Part shown: piece after piece, positions 34,022 through 45,539 of the stretch
Layout: every line of letters starts with the position of its first letter
Position numbering within the stretch: the first letter of the stretch is position 1
DNA from: Lepraria neglecta
Taxonomy: Eukaryota; Ascomycota; Lecanoromycetes; Lecanorales; Stereocaulaceae
Direction: 5' to 3'
NCBI GenBank assembly: GCA_033220425.1
Contig: CM065648.1
Coordinates: 1,674,001 to 1,738,000 of the forward strand
Length of the DNA stretch: 64,000 nt
Notes under the pieces: model-generated
Told to the model about the DNA's origin: nothing
The model's input: the letters and a program-made list of their open reading frames with translations, nothing else
Database searches by the model: none
Translations under genes and position numbers: made by a program

Positions 34022-37000
34022 GTTATTAATAACGAGCTCCTTATAAGCTAGACAGGAGTTACTCTAGAAGCGGAGAAGCCGAAGTTATCAGACCTTACCG
34101 TTTCCCTTACTTTCTAGTTGAACGCCTTTTCAGCGAACAACGTCGATGCGTACGAAAAGAATATTAATATATTATACTATCAAGTCATTCTTTCGATCGT
34201 TGATATATATAATCCGCTAATAGACGTTCTCAGGGGTAGTAAACCTTATATAAGACGTGGTCGTTCTAATAGTAGGGCTCTCTCAGTCGATCCCTCGGAA
34301 GTTAACTCGTCAGAAGTCGACGCGAAGGAAGTTCCTTTTATATTTCTACTTGCTTAGAAGTATCCCTCGTCTCTCGCGGAGGCTTTAGCTATATTTACTA
34401 AGGGAGTCAGATTTTACAGAGACTCTGAGTATTTCGAAGTCTGGAAGGTCGACTAAATAGAAGACGTAGACGAGCTTCCAAGCCCTTGGATTTCACGAGC
34501 AGCTCGAGAAAAGGCACGTTAGTATTTATTAACCTTGTAGTCCTTACTAGTTCTCTCTCTATCTGGTTCTCTTTCAGCTAGTCCGTTAGCCCCGAGGAGG
34601 TTTCTTCTACTAGGTAAGACCTATACTATAGATGATATTATAAGGCGGGTTTTATTCCCGAACGGATCAACTATAATACCTATAGGAGGGAATAATGGCG
34701 GACAGAGCAGTTTATCAGGAGGACTAGGCTTCGGAAATTTCAACCAGAGGGGAGGTCAGCCTCCGTTTACTCCCCAGTAATATAGAGCTCCTTAGAATCT
34801 AGGGAACCAATAATAAGGAAATGGCGAGATACCGCAGGCCCCTCCTGGCGTCGATGCTGCACTGTATAACGCCATGATTCAAGCCATACGAGCTACGGTG
34901 CCAGAAGCGGTAAACAATACTCTGGCAAGTTACAATCTACATGAGTTCCGAGGTCCAGTTGGACCCCTAGGACTACTAGGCCCTACCGGAGAACCTGGAG
35001 AAGCTGGTTAATCGAATCAATCTGGTGGTAGAGCTTTCCGTGCCCATGAACTTGGTTTCTTTCACCCGGATTATCCAGAGTCTTAGGGTACTAGTGATAT
35101 CGTACCGAATCCTAGAGAATTGATCTTCCGAGAAGTCTATACTTTCTGTAGTCGTACCTAAGACTTCGCTATTATAAAAGGCGAAGAGGTAGTAAGAAAG
35201 AATCTGAATAGTTGCTTCCGCGGGGCGGCAGTAAACTGGTAGCTTAAGATTCTTTCCCAGGACGAGAAGGATGCTATAATATAACTACTAACCGGCCTCT
35301 AACGCCAAATTGCCAGGTTGCAGGATTATTTCAAGATTACAATATCTACGGCTTTGGAAGAACTAAGCCGATAGTCCTATACTTCGAGGGATACAAGTGA
35401 ACGAAATGACCCGTCGGTATACGTCTAGAACGTATCCAAATATGTAGTGCAGGCCGGGATCACCGAAGAATATGCACAGGCTACATAGGCTTGGAATCAC
35501 CTAGATATAGAATTCCAGGCTACGATTCCTCCTCCGACTACGAATACGACCCTCCGAGAATTCATCGAGCAGCTAAAGGGTAGGAAGGAAATATGGTATC
35601 GAATACAGTTACAGAAGGAGTAACAGTACAAAGACACTTAGAAGGAAATCAGGGAACGTGAAAAGGATAGGGATAATTAACAGGAACGTTCTAGTAAGGA
35701 GAAATTCTTGCCGCCGGGACGGCAAGGTAGGTACTCTTTATTACCGTATCGTCTATAGTAATATTAGCAGCGGCCTTTTCAGCAGAACAGACCGATAATA
35801 GGAGGATTTCCTCCGCAATACGGATATCAGCAGCTAGGACAGCCTTTTTATTCCAATCTATTTCAAGCGCCTTATACTTAGCCAGCTTATATTACTAATA
35901 TATAGACAACGTAACCACCTCAGCAGGCTTCCAGTCAAGCCGCAGGCCAGAACCAGCCTCTAAGAAACGCGCTTCCTCCTCCGAAGTAACCCCTTATGAT
36001 TACCGCCGGAAACGTACAGCCAAATTAAAACCTTTACGCCGCGAGTCGACAGAATCAGAACTATGGGAACCGTGGTAGACGCCCGTACTACCCTCCGAGG
36101 CAGTATGGCTATAGTAATCGAAGCTACGGCAATCAGAATTACGGTCTACCAGCACTCCCAATACAGCCAGTCTACTTTGGTCAGGAAGTCTACTATAATA
36201 ACTCCTAGGATGAAAACTACGGGTATGGAGCAGACGGAGCTACCGAAGGATATCACGCAGGCACGGATTATAATCCTTAAGATCCCTATAGCTACCATAC
36301 AGGCACTGATGAGAACTTCTATAACGCCCAAGAATCAGTCCCTCCCGAGGAAAAGAAGGAGTTAGAAGACGTCGATATAGGATTCGTGGCAGTCTTATAC
36401 CATATCTCTACTGGCAAGATAGGGCATCGTTCCGTATATCGTTACTATAAGGCAGATTTTCCTTCAAATAATCTGCTTCATATACACGTCAAGGCGAAAA
36501 CATACTGCCGCACTAAGGCTTCTGCGAAGAAGTCGGTTAATCCTATACCTACCAAAGAGGCACTAGTACTATTAATTGACCTAGTATTATAACCAACGAA
36601 GGTAATCAATAAAGGCGAGGTGATCGAATCCGCAGTACCCCGGTTATCTCTCAATAGCCTGTCTTTCCGTTTATAGCACTACCTCACTAGATAAATTGCC
36701 TTATCCCCGAATACTCCTCGTAAGCCGGGATGTCTTAATACAGGATGCCTAATGACCATAATCGATCGCACTTTTCTGAAAAGGCGAATTCCTACCTTTG
36801 AAATGAAGGTACATGAGTTACCTATTACGCTGCGCGGGATCGGCTCGAATAGACATACTATAGCCGAATGGACTACCCTCGACTTCTATATGGACGGAGA
36901 ATCAGAAGTAGGAGACTCGGTTACGATCAAAATCACCCGAGATTTCTATATTGTGGATAATTTAAAGGCAAACATGCTCATCGGAATGGACGTCCTAGGA

Positions 37001-40000
37001 CCTGAACAGGTCACTATTGACCTACTACATAATAAGGTCATCTTCGGGAGCTGTAATAACGTCTCGGTTCCTGTTTAGACTACCGCTAGAGACAATGTCC
37101 GCATTCGTCGCGTTGTACGCTCCGAACGATATCAGGAAGTTCCACCGCGGTCTACAGCTCAGGTTGCTGTAATAGTTGGAGGTAATGCGTAATTGCCTGA
37201 CAGAGATTTCCTCTTCGAGCCTTATACTACAGGTGTATATACCTATTTCATCGACTCTAGAGTCAACTTTGTGAACGTTCGAAATGAAAAGAATACGCCT
37301 CTTATCATCAGTCGTCGATAATGTATAGGCTTAGTAGTAGAGTATGAAGCGGAAGAAACCTACCCTATTAACCTAGATAATCATTCGTTGGCAGCGAAGA
37401 CTATATATAGCGAAGAATCCGTGGTTTCCGAATTGACCAAGATGCTAGACCTAAGGCCGGCAATTACACGAACTTATATTGATCCTACTATAGAAACGAA
37501 GCTTGCTAACGGTATTACCATCTATAGCAAAATGGAAGATGTCTCCGCCATTCAGAAGCTTACAGAGGAATACCCTCGAATCTAGGAAGATACTAGAGAC
37601 ATAATCGACCTCCCGGAATCTGAATGGCTGACTGTTCCTGTTACAACAAATTGGCAATCTTCTAACGCCAAACTCGGCAACAAGGTATATCCTCTTAGCC
37701 CTGATACCCGGGCCCTTATCGACGAAAAGTTCGATAAGATGTATGAGCAGGGAAGGATATCGTGGTCTACTAAACCTTTACTGTTCGCTTTCCTAGTATT
37801 TGTCGTATAGAAAACCGTCTACGAAGGTCTAGAAAAGACTCCGAGGCGGAAGGGACGCGTTGTGATCGATATTCGTGGACTTAATAAAATCACCGTCTCT
37901 GATAATTATCCTTTACTACTCTAAAGCGATATCGTATCGTCTATATAAGGATGTACTTAGATCAGTATCGTCGACTGCAGCGGCCAATTCTACCTTTTCT
38001 TGGTTAAGAAGGAAGATCGGTATAAATTTATAGTTGTCTTATACCGAGGGGCGGAATACTATAATATCGCCGCTATAGGTTTCAAAGGATTAGTTCCTTA
38101 CGTCTAGAGGAAGATGGATGATTTCCTTCAACTATACCGATACTTCGCGAGATGCTACGTAGACGATATAGTTATTTTCTCCCGATCGATAAACGAATAC
38201 CTATAGTACTTAAAGATCATCTTCTCTCTATTCGCAAGCCTAAAGATTACGCTTAAACCGAAGAAGTCTTACCTTACTTACCCTTCCGTTATACTACTAG
38301 AATAGAAGGTAGATGGTTTCGGTATAACTACTACTGCAGAGAGAGTAGCAGCTATTAAGGATATTCGTTTCCTAGATATATTATAAGTACTAGAGACTTA
38401 TATTAGAATAGTAAATTAGTTGCGAAGCAATATCAAGTACTTTGCCTAGATTGCCGAGCCTCTCTAGTATTATAAGACGGAGTTATTAAAGGGCTCCCTA
38501 GCGAAGGGTAGGTATATATACAAGGCGTACTTACGGAACGCAAAGTTCGTGCTAACCGAAGAGGAATTGAATTCATTTGAGATGCTTCAGAAGGCCCTAA
38601 CGTCCGAAACATACCTACATCATCGGGATCCATCCCGTCAATTGTACATAGATATTGATACGTCTAAGAGGTACGGGATTAGCATTATAGTATACCATGT
38701 CAAGGGAGATCCACAGGGTAATTCCTTCCCAAGGGCTGATGTTCAGCCTATTCTGTTTCTATCGAAGCTTCTCAACCCTGCTAAAGCTCGGTATTAGCCC
38801 ATAGAACTTGAAGTTACCGGTCTCATTTAGACCCTAAAGAAGATCCCACACCTATTGGTGCAGGTACCGATGAAGAAAGTCATCATTTTCACCGATTATT
38901 CAGCAACTACAGATATCGCCCGGCAAACTATATTGTCCTCGTCCTCTTCCGACAGGATGAACCTGCGTTTAGTCCGAGCTTCCCAATATGCCTCGCAATA
39001 TGACTTGGATGTGCGTTAGAGACCGGGGAAGCAGAATATAGTTCCTGATACCTTATCAAGGCTGCTCTGCAAGAAGGAGGGAAAGGTAGATATAGATTCA
39101 CTAGGAGTACTCGATAAGGTATTCACCTATAGTATAACCTTTACCGAGATGTCAGAAGACTACCGGAAAAGGCTTATAGAGGCGTATACCGAGGACAAGA
39201 AATGGTCTAAGATTATGATCGTTCTCTCCGAAGAAAAGGATAGGCTAGAGAAGCTGGATCCTGGAAGCACTAAGGATGATGTCTGCGTTCCTAACATCCA
39301 ATTCTTTCTACGAGATGGTCTTATCTACTATAAGGATGGTTTCGACGACCAAGAACGACTCTGTATTCCCAAGACTATAGAATAAGAAGTCTTCGAACTA
39401 GCCTATAACAAGCGAAGTCACGGAGGGTTTCACCGCATATATGAGTAGATCGTCGGAAATTATTACATGAGGCACCTTACACGAAGACTTAAGCGCTATA
39501 TTTCACATTGTCCTGATTATTAGCTAAACTAAACCAAGAGATATACACCTTATAGGGAGATGAAACCGATCGTCACGCCACCCAAGGTCTTTCATACTAT
39601 TACTATTGATTTCATTCTCGTATTACCTATCCTACGGAATGGTTATAATACTATACTTATAGTTACCGATAAATTCTCTAAGAAGGTTACTATAGTATCC
39701 GGGAAGGACACCTAGACTATAGAGGAATGGGCTATTGGGTTACTCGCTGTATTAACTAACTAGGGAATTCCTAACGTAATCATCTCTAATAGAGATCCGA
39801 AGTTCCTTTCTGCACTATAGAAGGCTATTTTCAAGGTATTAGGCACCGAGCTTATAGTCTCTACTGCCTACTATCCTTAATCGGATGGTTAGTCCGAGCG
39901 AACGAATCAAATAGTCGAAATTGCCCTGAGGTTCTACATTACTTGTTTCCTAGATAAACCCTGGGATGAGTTCGCCGTAACGCTTCGTTCAGTACTTAAC

Positions 40001-40684
40001 AATTCTTCTAACGCTTCTACGATATTATTACCGAATAAGATTGTATACGGAATGAAGCTTAATGACGGAACAACGATTACAGTTTCAACGTCTAGGAATT
40101 AGATAGATATTACTAACGCGAGGTCTACGAATCGAAAGGAAGCCGTAGACGCAATTGCTTTCGCGGCAGCTGAATCAAAGATTCGCTACGATTCTAAGCA
40201 CGTTCCGCTCCTTATAGAGGAAGGAGATATAGTCTTCCTAAAGCTCTATAAGGGATATCGATTACCAGGGTTAGACAATAAGAAGCTTTCTAACCAACGA
40301 GCTGGCCTATTCAAGATCCTTAAGAGATACGGACGGCTTATATACAAGCTCGACCTCCCCGAATCAATAACTATACACCCTGTCGTCTCAGTTGTAGTAC
40401 TAGAACCCGCTCCGCTTAGAGAGGACCCGTATAAGCGGCCGAGGGAAACCGGCTAGGACCCGGTGTTCGACAACGATGAGGAAGGTACTAATGATTACTA
40501 TAAGATTAAACGTCTACTTAACCGAAGAGAGAGAAGGCTTCCTGGTCGTAGAAAGCGAATAGTAACTGAATACCTAGTCAAGTGGAAAGGATGGGGACCT
40601 ATCTAGAATAAGTAGTATAGTATCTATGACTTAGTAGACGCAAGAGAGCTTATCCAGGAATACAAAGAAAAATATAGGCCTTAA
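34022..40684 (+). pseudogene. gag-pol: gag-pol polyprotein of element I
   Basis: One reading frame holds the whole polyprotein, broken only by stops at Gln and Trp codons. No initiator ATG is clear. The gag part (to about 36600) carries a Gly-rich region, a collagen-like run of Gly-X-Y triplets (34952-35008) and a Gln/Tyr/Pro-rich tail (35740-36300). Pol has a retropepsin-like segment (36752-37078), in which a degraded LIGMDVLG motif is visible. RT has Y-V-D-D at about 38157-38168, RNase H is about 38550-39080 and an integrase zinc region and core follow (about 39390-40000, with DFILV and SDG-SERTNQ). The chromodomain ends in EYLVKWKGW (about 40500-40680). The RT lies in a more damaged stretch than the gag. 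Confidence 0.88.
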
Positions 40685-40916
40685 TTAGTGCGAGGCTACT
40701 AAATAGAGTCTCGAAAAGAATCTAAAGGAAAGAGACAACAAAGCGCAGCTTAGAAGAAATCCTGAACGCTACCTTTCTTCTTACACGCCGACAAGCATTA
40801 CTTATTAGCGTACCGTCAAGCTGGACGTTAAACGTAGCGGGTCTTACTAAAGGCCCGGAGTATCATTTAGGACAACGAGGACGTTGACTGGCTTTCCAGT
40901 AGGGGCAGAAGAATTT

Positions 40917-40978
40917 GCATCTAGCTACAACTCCAGCATAAGCAGTAGCATCTAGCTACAACTCCAGCATAAGCAGCA
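40917..40978 (+). repeat. Tandem duplication of a 31-bp unit
   Basis: Two adjacent units beginning GCATCTAGCTACAACTCCAG differ by one base. They lie in the spacer between pol and ORF3 of element I. Confidence 0.85.
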
Positions 40979-41145
40979 GATATCTATATAGCTCCAAAGC
41001 CGAATAAGTGACGCGGCTGCAGAGATTTTTCGGTGGCAATTTTCACGCCTTTATCACGGTGTGGTGACGCGCTTGGTTTTGCTTCGCAAAGATTATAATA
41101 TCTTACCTCACTTGACTTACCTATACCCTATACCTTTTACACGCG

Positions 41146-43176
41146 ATGTCGCATTAAACGTAATCTATATCTTTTCCTGAATACGAATTCGAGCTACGAG
41201 AAGACCGCACGGAAGAAAAGGATACAGAGGCCAAGTTTATTATTCCTTTACCCTTATACGACAGCTTCTAGGGTATACCTTTCAAACCAAAAGATTATCG
41301 TTACGCCGAAGCTATTCCGTGGTACTACCCATCTGAAGACGACGACGCGCAGTTCATTCTTAGCGGATTACCCTCTATTAACAAGCTGTTAGAACATCTA
41401 CAACGCTAAAACGAGGAGACCGTTAGGTCAGGATTCAGACCTGATATTGATCAGATCGTTGGAACAATTAACGTGCATATCATTCCGAGGTACCCTATCA
41501 CCGCAAACGCTAAGCTTCCACCTGTTATTACAGAACCTAAGGAGCTGGCACATGTGTTGTAGAATTTCATGAACGATCCATTCAAGGCAACTTTTAGAGA
41601 ACTTATCAGTCCCTCAGCCTGCCCTATCGACGAAAACCCATACGCAGAGTTATTCATTTACCCGGACTTGTACCAAGGTCTTGACCTTTATACCCCTTAA
41701 ATTGATTATACGCATTTTCTACAACTAGTACTATAGTATACTAACCACCTGAATCAACTAGAAGAGAGGCTAGATCCAAAGAGGGAGCTCGACGATCTCT
41801 AGGATACTCTAGTCCTTCCTTTTCGCAAGCCTACTAGTCTGTTCAGCAAGCTTAAATCTTCGAAAGGACACCTCCCTACTAACAAGTTCGTTCGCGTTGA
41901 TTTACCTGCCCTTAAGATCCTCCTTAGCGATAACGATTCCCCTACTTCGATGAAGCTACGCTCTGGTATTCCGGTATACACCTACTGGAAAGAAGGAGAC
42001 AGGGACTGGATAGGCGATCGGAAGGCTAACGACCCTCTACTTTACGACGAGCCTGATTATGATATAATAGCAGACGAATCTATATGGCCGCCAACTAGTG
42101 TTAATCTTTTATCGCTTTAGGTAGCTAATATCGCCGAGAACGGAGTAATCTCTCGGACAGAGCGCTATAAGAGATAGCCTACGGTCTTCCATTCAAGGGA
42201 CCCGCTGCGTTCGGAATGGACGAATCATGGCCAGGCAGCAAAGCGTTACGATAGCAAGATAGAAAAATGGGTCTACAAGGTTCCGTTCGGATACATACAG
42301 ATATATAGAGATAAAGGAGAGCGGTCATATAATATGGACCAGGAGGATTTCACTGGGATGAAGGTATATAACAAACATACTATCGTCAACGGCCGAGTTT
42401 GTGAAATCTAGGCTGCGCTAGGTGAGGCCACGGAGACAGCCTTGAAGTTGAAGCGTAAGGGAGGTAAAAACATATCGGGCCCGCTACCGAAGCGTCAGAA
42501 GATGAAGACACCGCTGAAGAAGTTGGTAGCCGAGATAAAAGGAAAGGGCGAGAAGACTACACCAAGGAAGGATGCTACGCAGGAGCCTACGCAGGAGCCT
42601 CTACCACCTCCAAAAAATACTACACCCGCAAAGTAGAAGCCGAATATGATTCTTATCGATAGCGATGAAGATGAAGAGGAGCCACTACCAGACGACGATA
42701 CAAAGGACAAGCTTATTACTACCCTAACTCTGGATAATAAAAACCTCAAGAAGAACTTACGTATCGCGGAAGGAAAGGTAGTAGCTATAGTATGGCTGCT
42801 TGAAGGATTTTATAAGGCATTCAACAGCTACGCTACACGCATATTCAAGTGGAGCAGGATCGTTACCTACTGGAAATTATTCATACCGTAGACGAAGGTT
42901 CCTACACAAACGTTAAAGGTCCAGGGCGCTTTTGAAGCTGCAAAGAACGAAATAGACGAGCTTACAGATAATCGGGCATACTGTAACGGTATCGCCAAGC
43001 GTGTCAACGACGCTATAGTTCTTTTCACCGACGCTTTCCCTGCTATATCGCGTGTCACCTTTCATAATGGTTCATTTGAGAGCTGGAGACAAGCTCCTTC
43101 GGAGAACTTTGAGAAGCTGGTGGAAGACGGTGATATCGAGCTCAATGCTCGAGGAGAGCCATACATTATCGAATAA
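41146..43176 (+). pseudogene. ORF3 of element I, accessory protein of unknown function
   Basis: It is one frame of 677 codons from ATG (41146) to TAA (43174-43176), broken by about ten TAA/TAG codons that fit Gln or Trp. The N-terminal third is acidic and aromatic (FPEYEFELRED near 41173, IPWYYPSEDDD near 41305). The middle contains FIYPDLYQGLD, then SMKLRSGIPVYTYWKEGDRD near 41950. The C-terminal third has a basic, nuclear-localisation-like stretch (KRKGGK...PKRQKMK, 42442-42510) and a Pro/Thr-rich linker. An acidic patch DSDEDEEE (42652-42675) and a helical segment follow. No transmembrane segment or signal peptide is visible, so it is not an envelope. It may be a nuclear accessory factor, but nothing in the sequence names its function. 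Confidence 0.7.
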
Positions 43177-43370
43177 GCATGGCTGAGAAAAGGCACGGCA
43201 CTAATACTCCACCTATCGACTTTTCATTCCTGATAACGGCGACCCTGAATGATGGGAACATCGAAGTCGTACGGAATCGCGACACTGGCAAGGCAATTCT
43301 CTTGATGTATGTAGCATCTTCTAGCTTCTTGATGCCTCGTGGACGAACGGCATCTTTCGGCGGGGGCAAC

Positions 43371-43531
43371 TGTTATAGTTGCTGGTTGCTGGATTAGTAA
43401 GCGCTTACGCCCGGCCTCATGTATTTCTCCCGCTCAGGAGCTAAGAGAAACATAATACTCATTCAACCCCAATAACTCGTTCATTGTGATCTTTGCGCGT
43501 TGCATATTTCATCCTTACTGAGACCCTGCCA
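43371..43531 (+). repeat. 3' LTR of element I
   Basis: It is 161 bp, from TGTTATAGTTGC to ACCCTGCCA, and is preceded by GGCGGGGGCAAC, the likely polypurine tract. It is followed by ATCCA. Confidence 0.95.
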
Positions 43532-43536
43532 ATCCA

Positions 43537-45539
43537 GTTCCTCTATACTCTATTTTAGGTAGCGTTATCTGCGAATTACAGGCCACTTATAATATATATC
43601 TTAGTAAATTATCTTAGGGGCTATTAACTCTAGTCGAAGCCTTAGAAGCCTAATATAGTATACGGGGTAAGGGGCTAAGATATAAAAGGTAAGGGATAAG
43701 TAATTAGGCTTGTCTAAGCTTAGTAATAGTAGGTATCGTATTATCTAGTAAATGTCGTCGAATTAGAATATAAGTAGTATTAGTAGTAGATAAAGGTAGC
43801 TAGTATTATCTAAGATTAATAAGAAGAGATAGAATAGTACGAAAGAAGATAGTAGGTAACGACTTTATTTATAAATTCACTGAAAATTCTACGCGCTAAG
43901 ACTACCGTATTATTTACAAATTTATATAAGGAGCCTAGTATCCGATCCTCTAGACGAGAGTACTAAATAGTTATAAGTAGTTCACGAGCTTTAGGCTAAT
44001 ATAATATAGCGTATTATAGAGACGTTAGTTGCGAGAGATAGAGGTAATATCGCTATCGTATATTCTGAATAGAGCTAGAGCGGAGCTTAGGCCAAGCTGG
44101 GGCCAAGCTAAGGCCTACCTAAGGCGAAACCTTGGCTCGGGTCTTGGGCCGAGCTTATCTAGAGCGACGACCTTATTTCTATAAATAATAGCGTTTCTTA
44201 TAAATATTAGATTCGATTTGATATAATATATATTTATACTAGAACTATCTAGGCTACTTGAGCTAAGGACTAACGCCGACGTAAAATATATAATTATACT
44301 AGAAGTATAAATAGTATAATAATACCCTAATCTAATATAACTACTTATATTCTATATTACTTATAGTATCTTTAATATCTTCTAATAGCAGTAACTACTC
44401 TATTTACTATCCCTTCACGACCAACTTTGTTTATTAATCGTCTATATACGAAATACTAATATAAATTATACTATAGATAACTATATAGCCGTCCGGTATA
44501 TGCGTATTTAGCCAGATTAGCTATACTATCAAGTTCTGTAGTTTCTAGAGTCTTCTCTCTATCTCAACTACTATTATCTTTCTATTTCTAGCCTCCTAGT
44601 ATTATAAAGAGGCTTAAATCTAGGGCTTAAGCCTAGTACCGGTAGAGGACTTAAATTATACCTTCTCTTTTTTAAGGTTAACTAGAACCGTAGCGGTATT
44701 AAAGATAGTAGAGGAGTACTAGGATATAGTAGGGAAGGGCTTATTAGTATTAAAGGTAGTAGAGGAGGGCTAGATAGGAAGACTTCTAATAATAAAGCCG
44801 TTAATAACGACGTACTCTTATAGTCTATCTCTAGCGAACCTATCCTAGTACTATTCGCGTAGAGAGATAGTTCTAACTCTTTAAAGAGATCGTCCTTAAG
44901 GCTTAAATCCTTTACGCTCAGTTCGATATAAATCCTCTTATATAAATACTCTTCCCTTAGGCCTATATTTAGTCGATCCTAGTTATTACCGCTTAACCTA
45001 AACCGTAGGTCTATATATAGCTACTCTACTAGAGGCTTCAGCTCTCCTCGCTACTCGGGTAGGAGGTAGTAAGTCTTAGGGACTATCGACAGTATCTCTA
45101 GAATAGTATATATATACTATTAGTGCCGTTGAAAAAATACCGTATTAATATAGTCGATATCTTTCTAATTAGAAGGGATCTCTAGATAGGGAGGCTAGAA
45201 CCGAGTAGAGTTCTCGAAAGTAACGGCGGGGAATAGATTCGGAGAGGCGAAATCATCTATAGTAGTAGCTATATATAGGTCTAGGGACGAAGAGAGGGTA
45301 CAGGATATATATTATATATACTCCCTATACTAGGACGACCGAATCCGGGATAGTAATAGAAGTACTAGTTATTAGATATCTGGGCTAAGAGCTTAGGCTA
45401 AGAACTTGGGCTAAGTACCTAGGCCAGGAACTTACGCTAGTGCTTTAGGGCCCAAACCCTCCTAAAGGTATCGCGTACTAATTCTTTATTTACTTAGCAC
45501 GCTTTCTATATTCCTCTATAGGTAATAGGAAGAAAGATA
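43537..45539. other. Transposon interior between element I and transposase
   Basis: This is AT-rich sequence without an assignable gene. It holds the second copy of the direct repeat (44015-44270) and a tract of GGGCTAAG-type repeats at 45390-45440. It should contain the promoter of the minus-strand ORF beginning at 33282 and the 5' region of the transposase gene. Confidence 0.45.
44015..44270 (+). repeat. Direct repeat with GGGCCAAGCT tract, copy 2
   Basis: It matches 29190-29440 in order and orientation, including GCGAGAGATAGAGGTAAT, the CCAAGCTGGGGCCAAGCT tract and the following AT-rich part. It lies upstream of the transposase. Confidence 0.6.

Larger units (their letters stand above)
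33291..43531 (+). mobile_element. Ty3/Gypsy chromovirus, element I, with extra 3' ORF
   Basis: It is 10,241 bp with short 161-bp LTRs (33291-33451, 43371-43531) and a 5-bp duplication ATCCA (33286-33290, 43532-43536). A tRNA-type primer site follows the 5' LTR. Gag and pol form one continuous frame (about 34022-40684) with no frame change. A separate ORF of 677 codons (41146-43176) lies between pol and the 3' LTR. It is distinct from the A-F family in LTR, priming and coding layout. The LTRs differ at only a few positions, all transitions, so insertion was followed by mild RIP. Confidence 0.93.

Noticed and set aside
36063-36365. 100-codon ORF in the gag region of element I
   Set aside because: It is a shadow of the Gln/Tyr-rich gag frame, which is continuous with the rest of gag-pol.
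42495-42749. Ser-rich 84-codon minus-strand ORF
   Set aside because: It is the complement of the basic and acidic low-complexity part of ORF3.
41040-43180. env gene in element I
   Set aside because: The ORF in the env position lacks a signal peptide, transmembrane segment and glycoprotein features.
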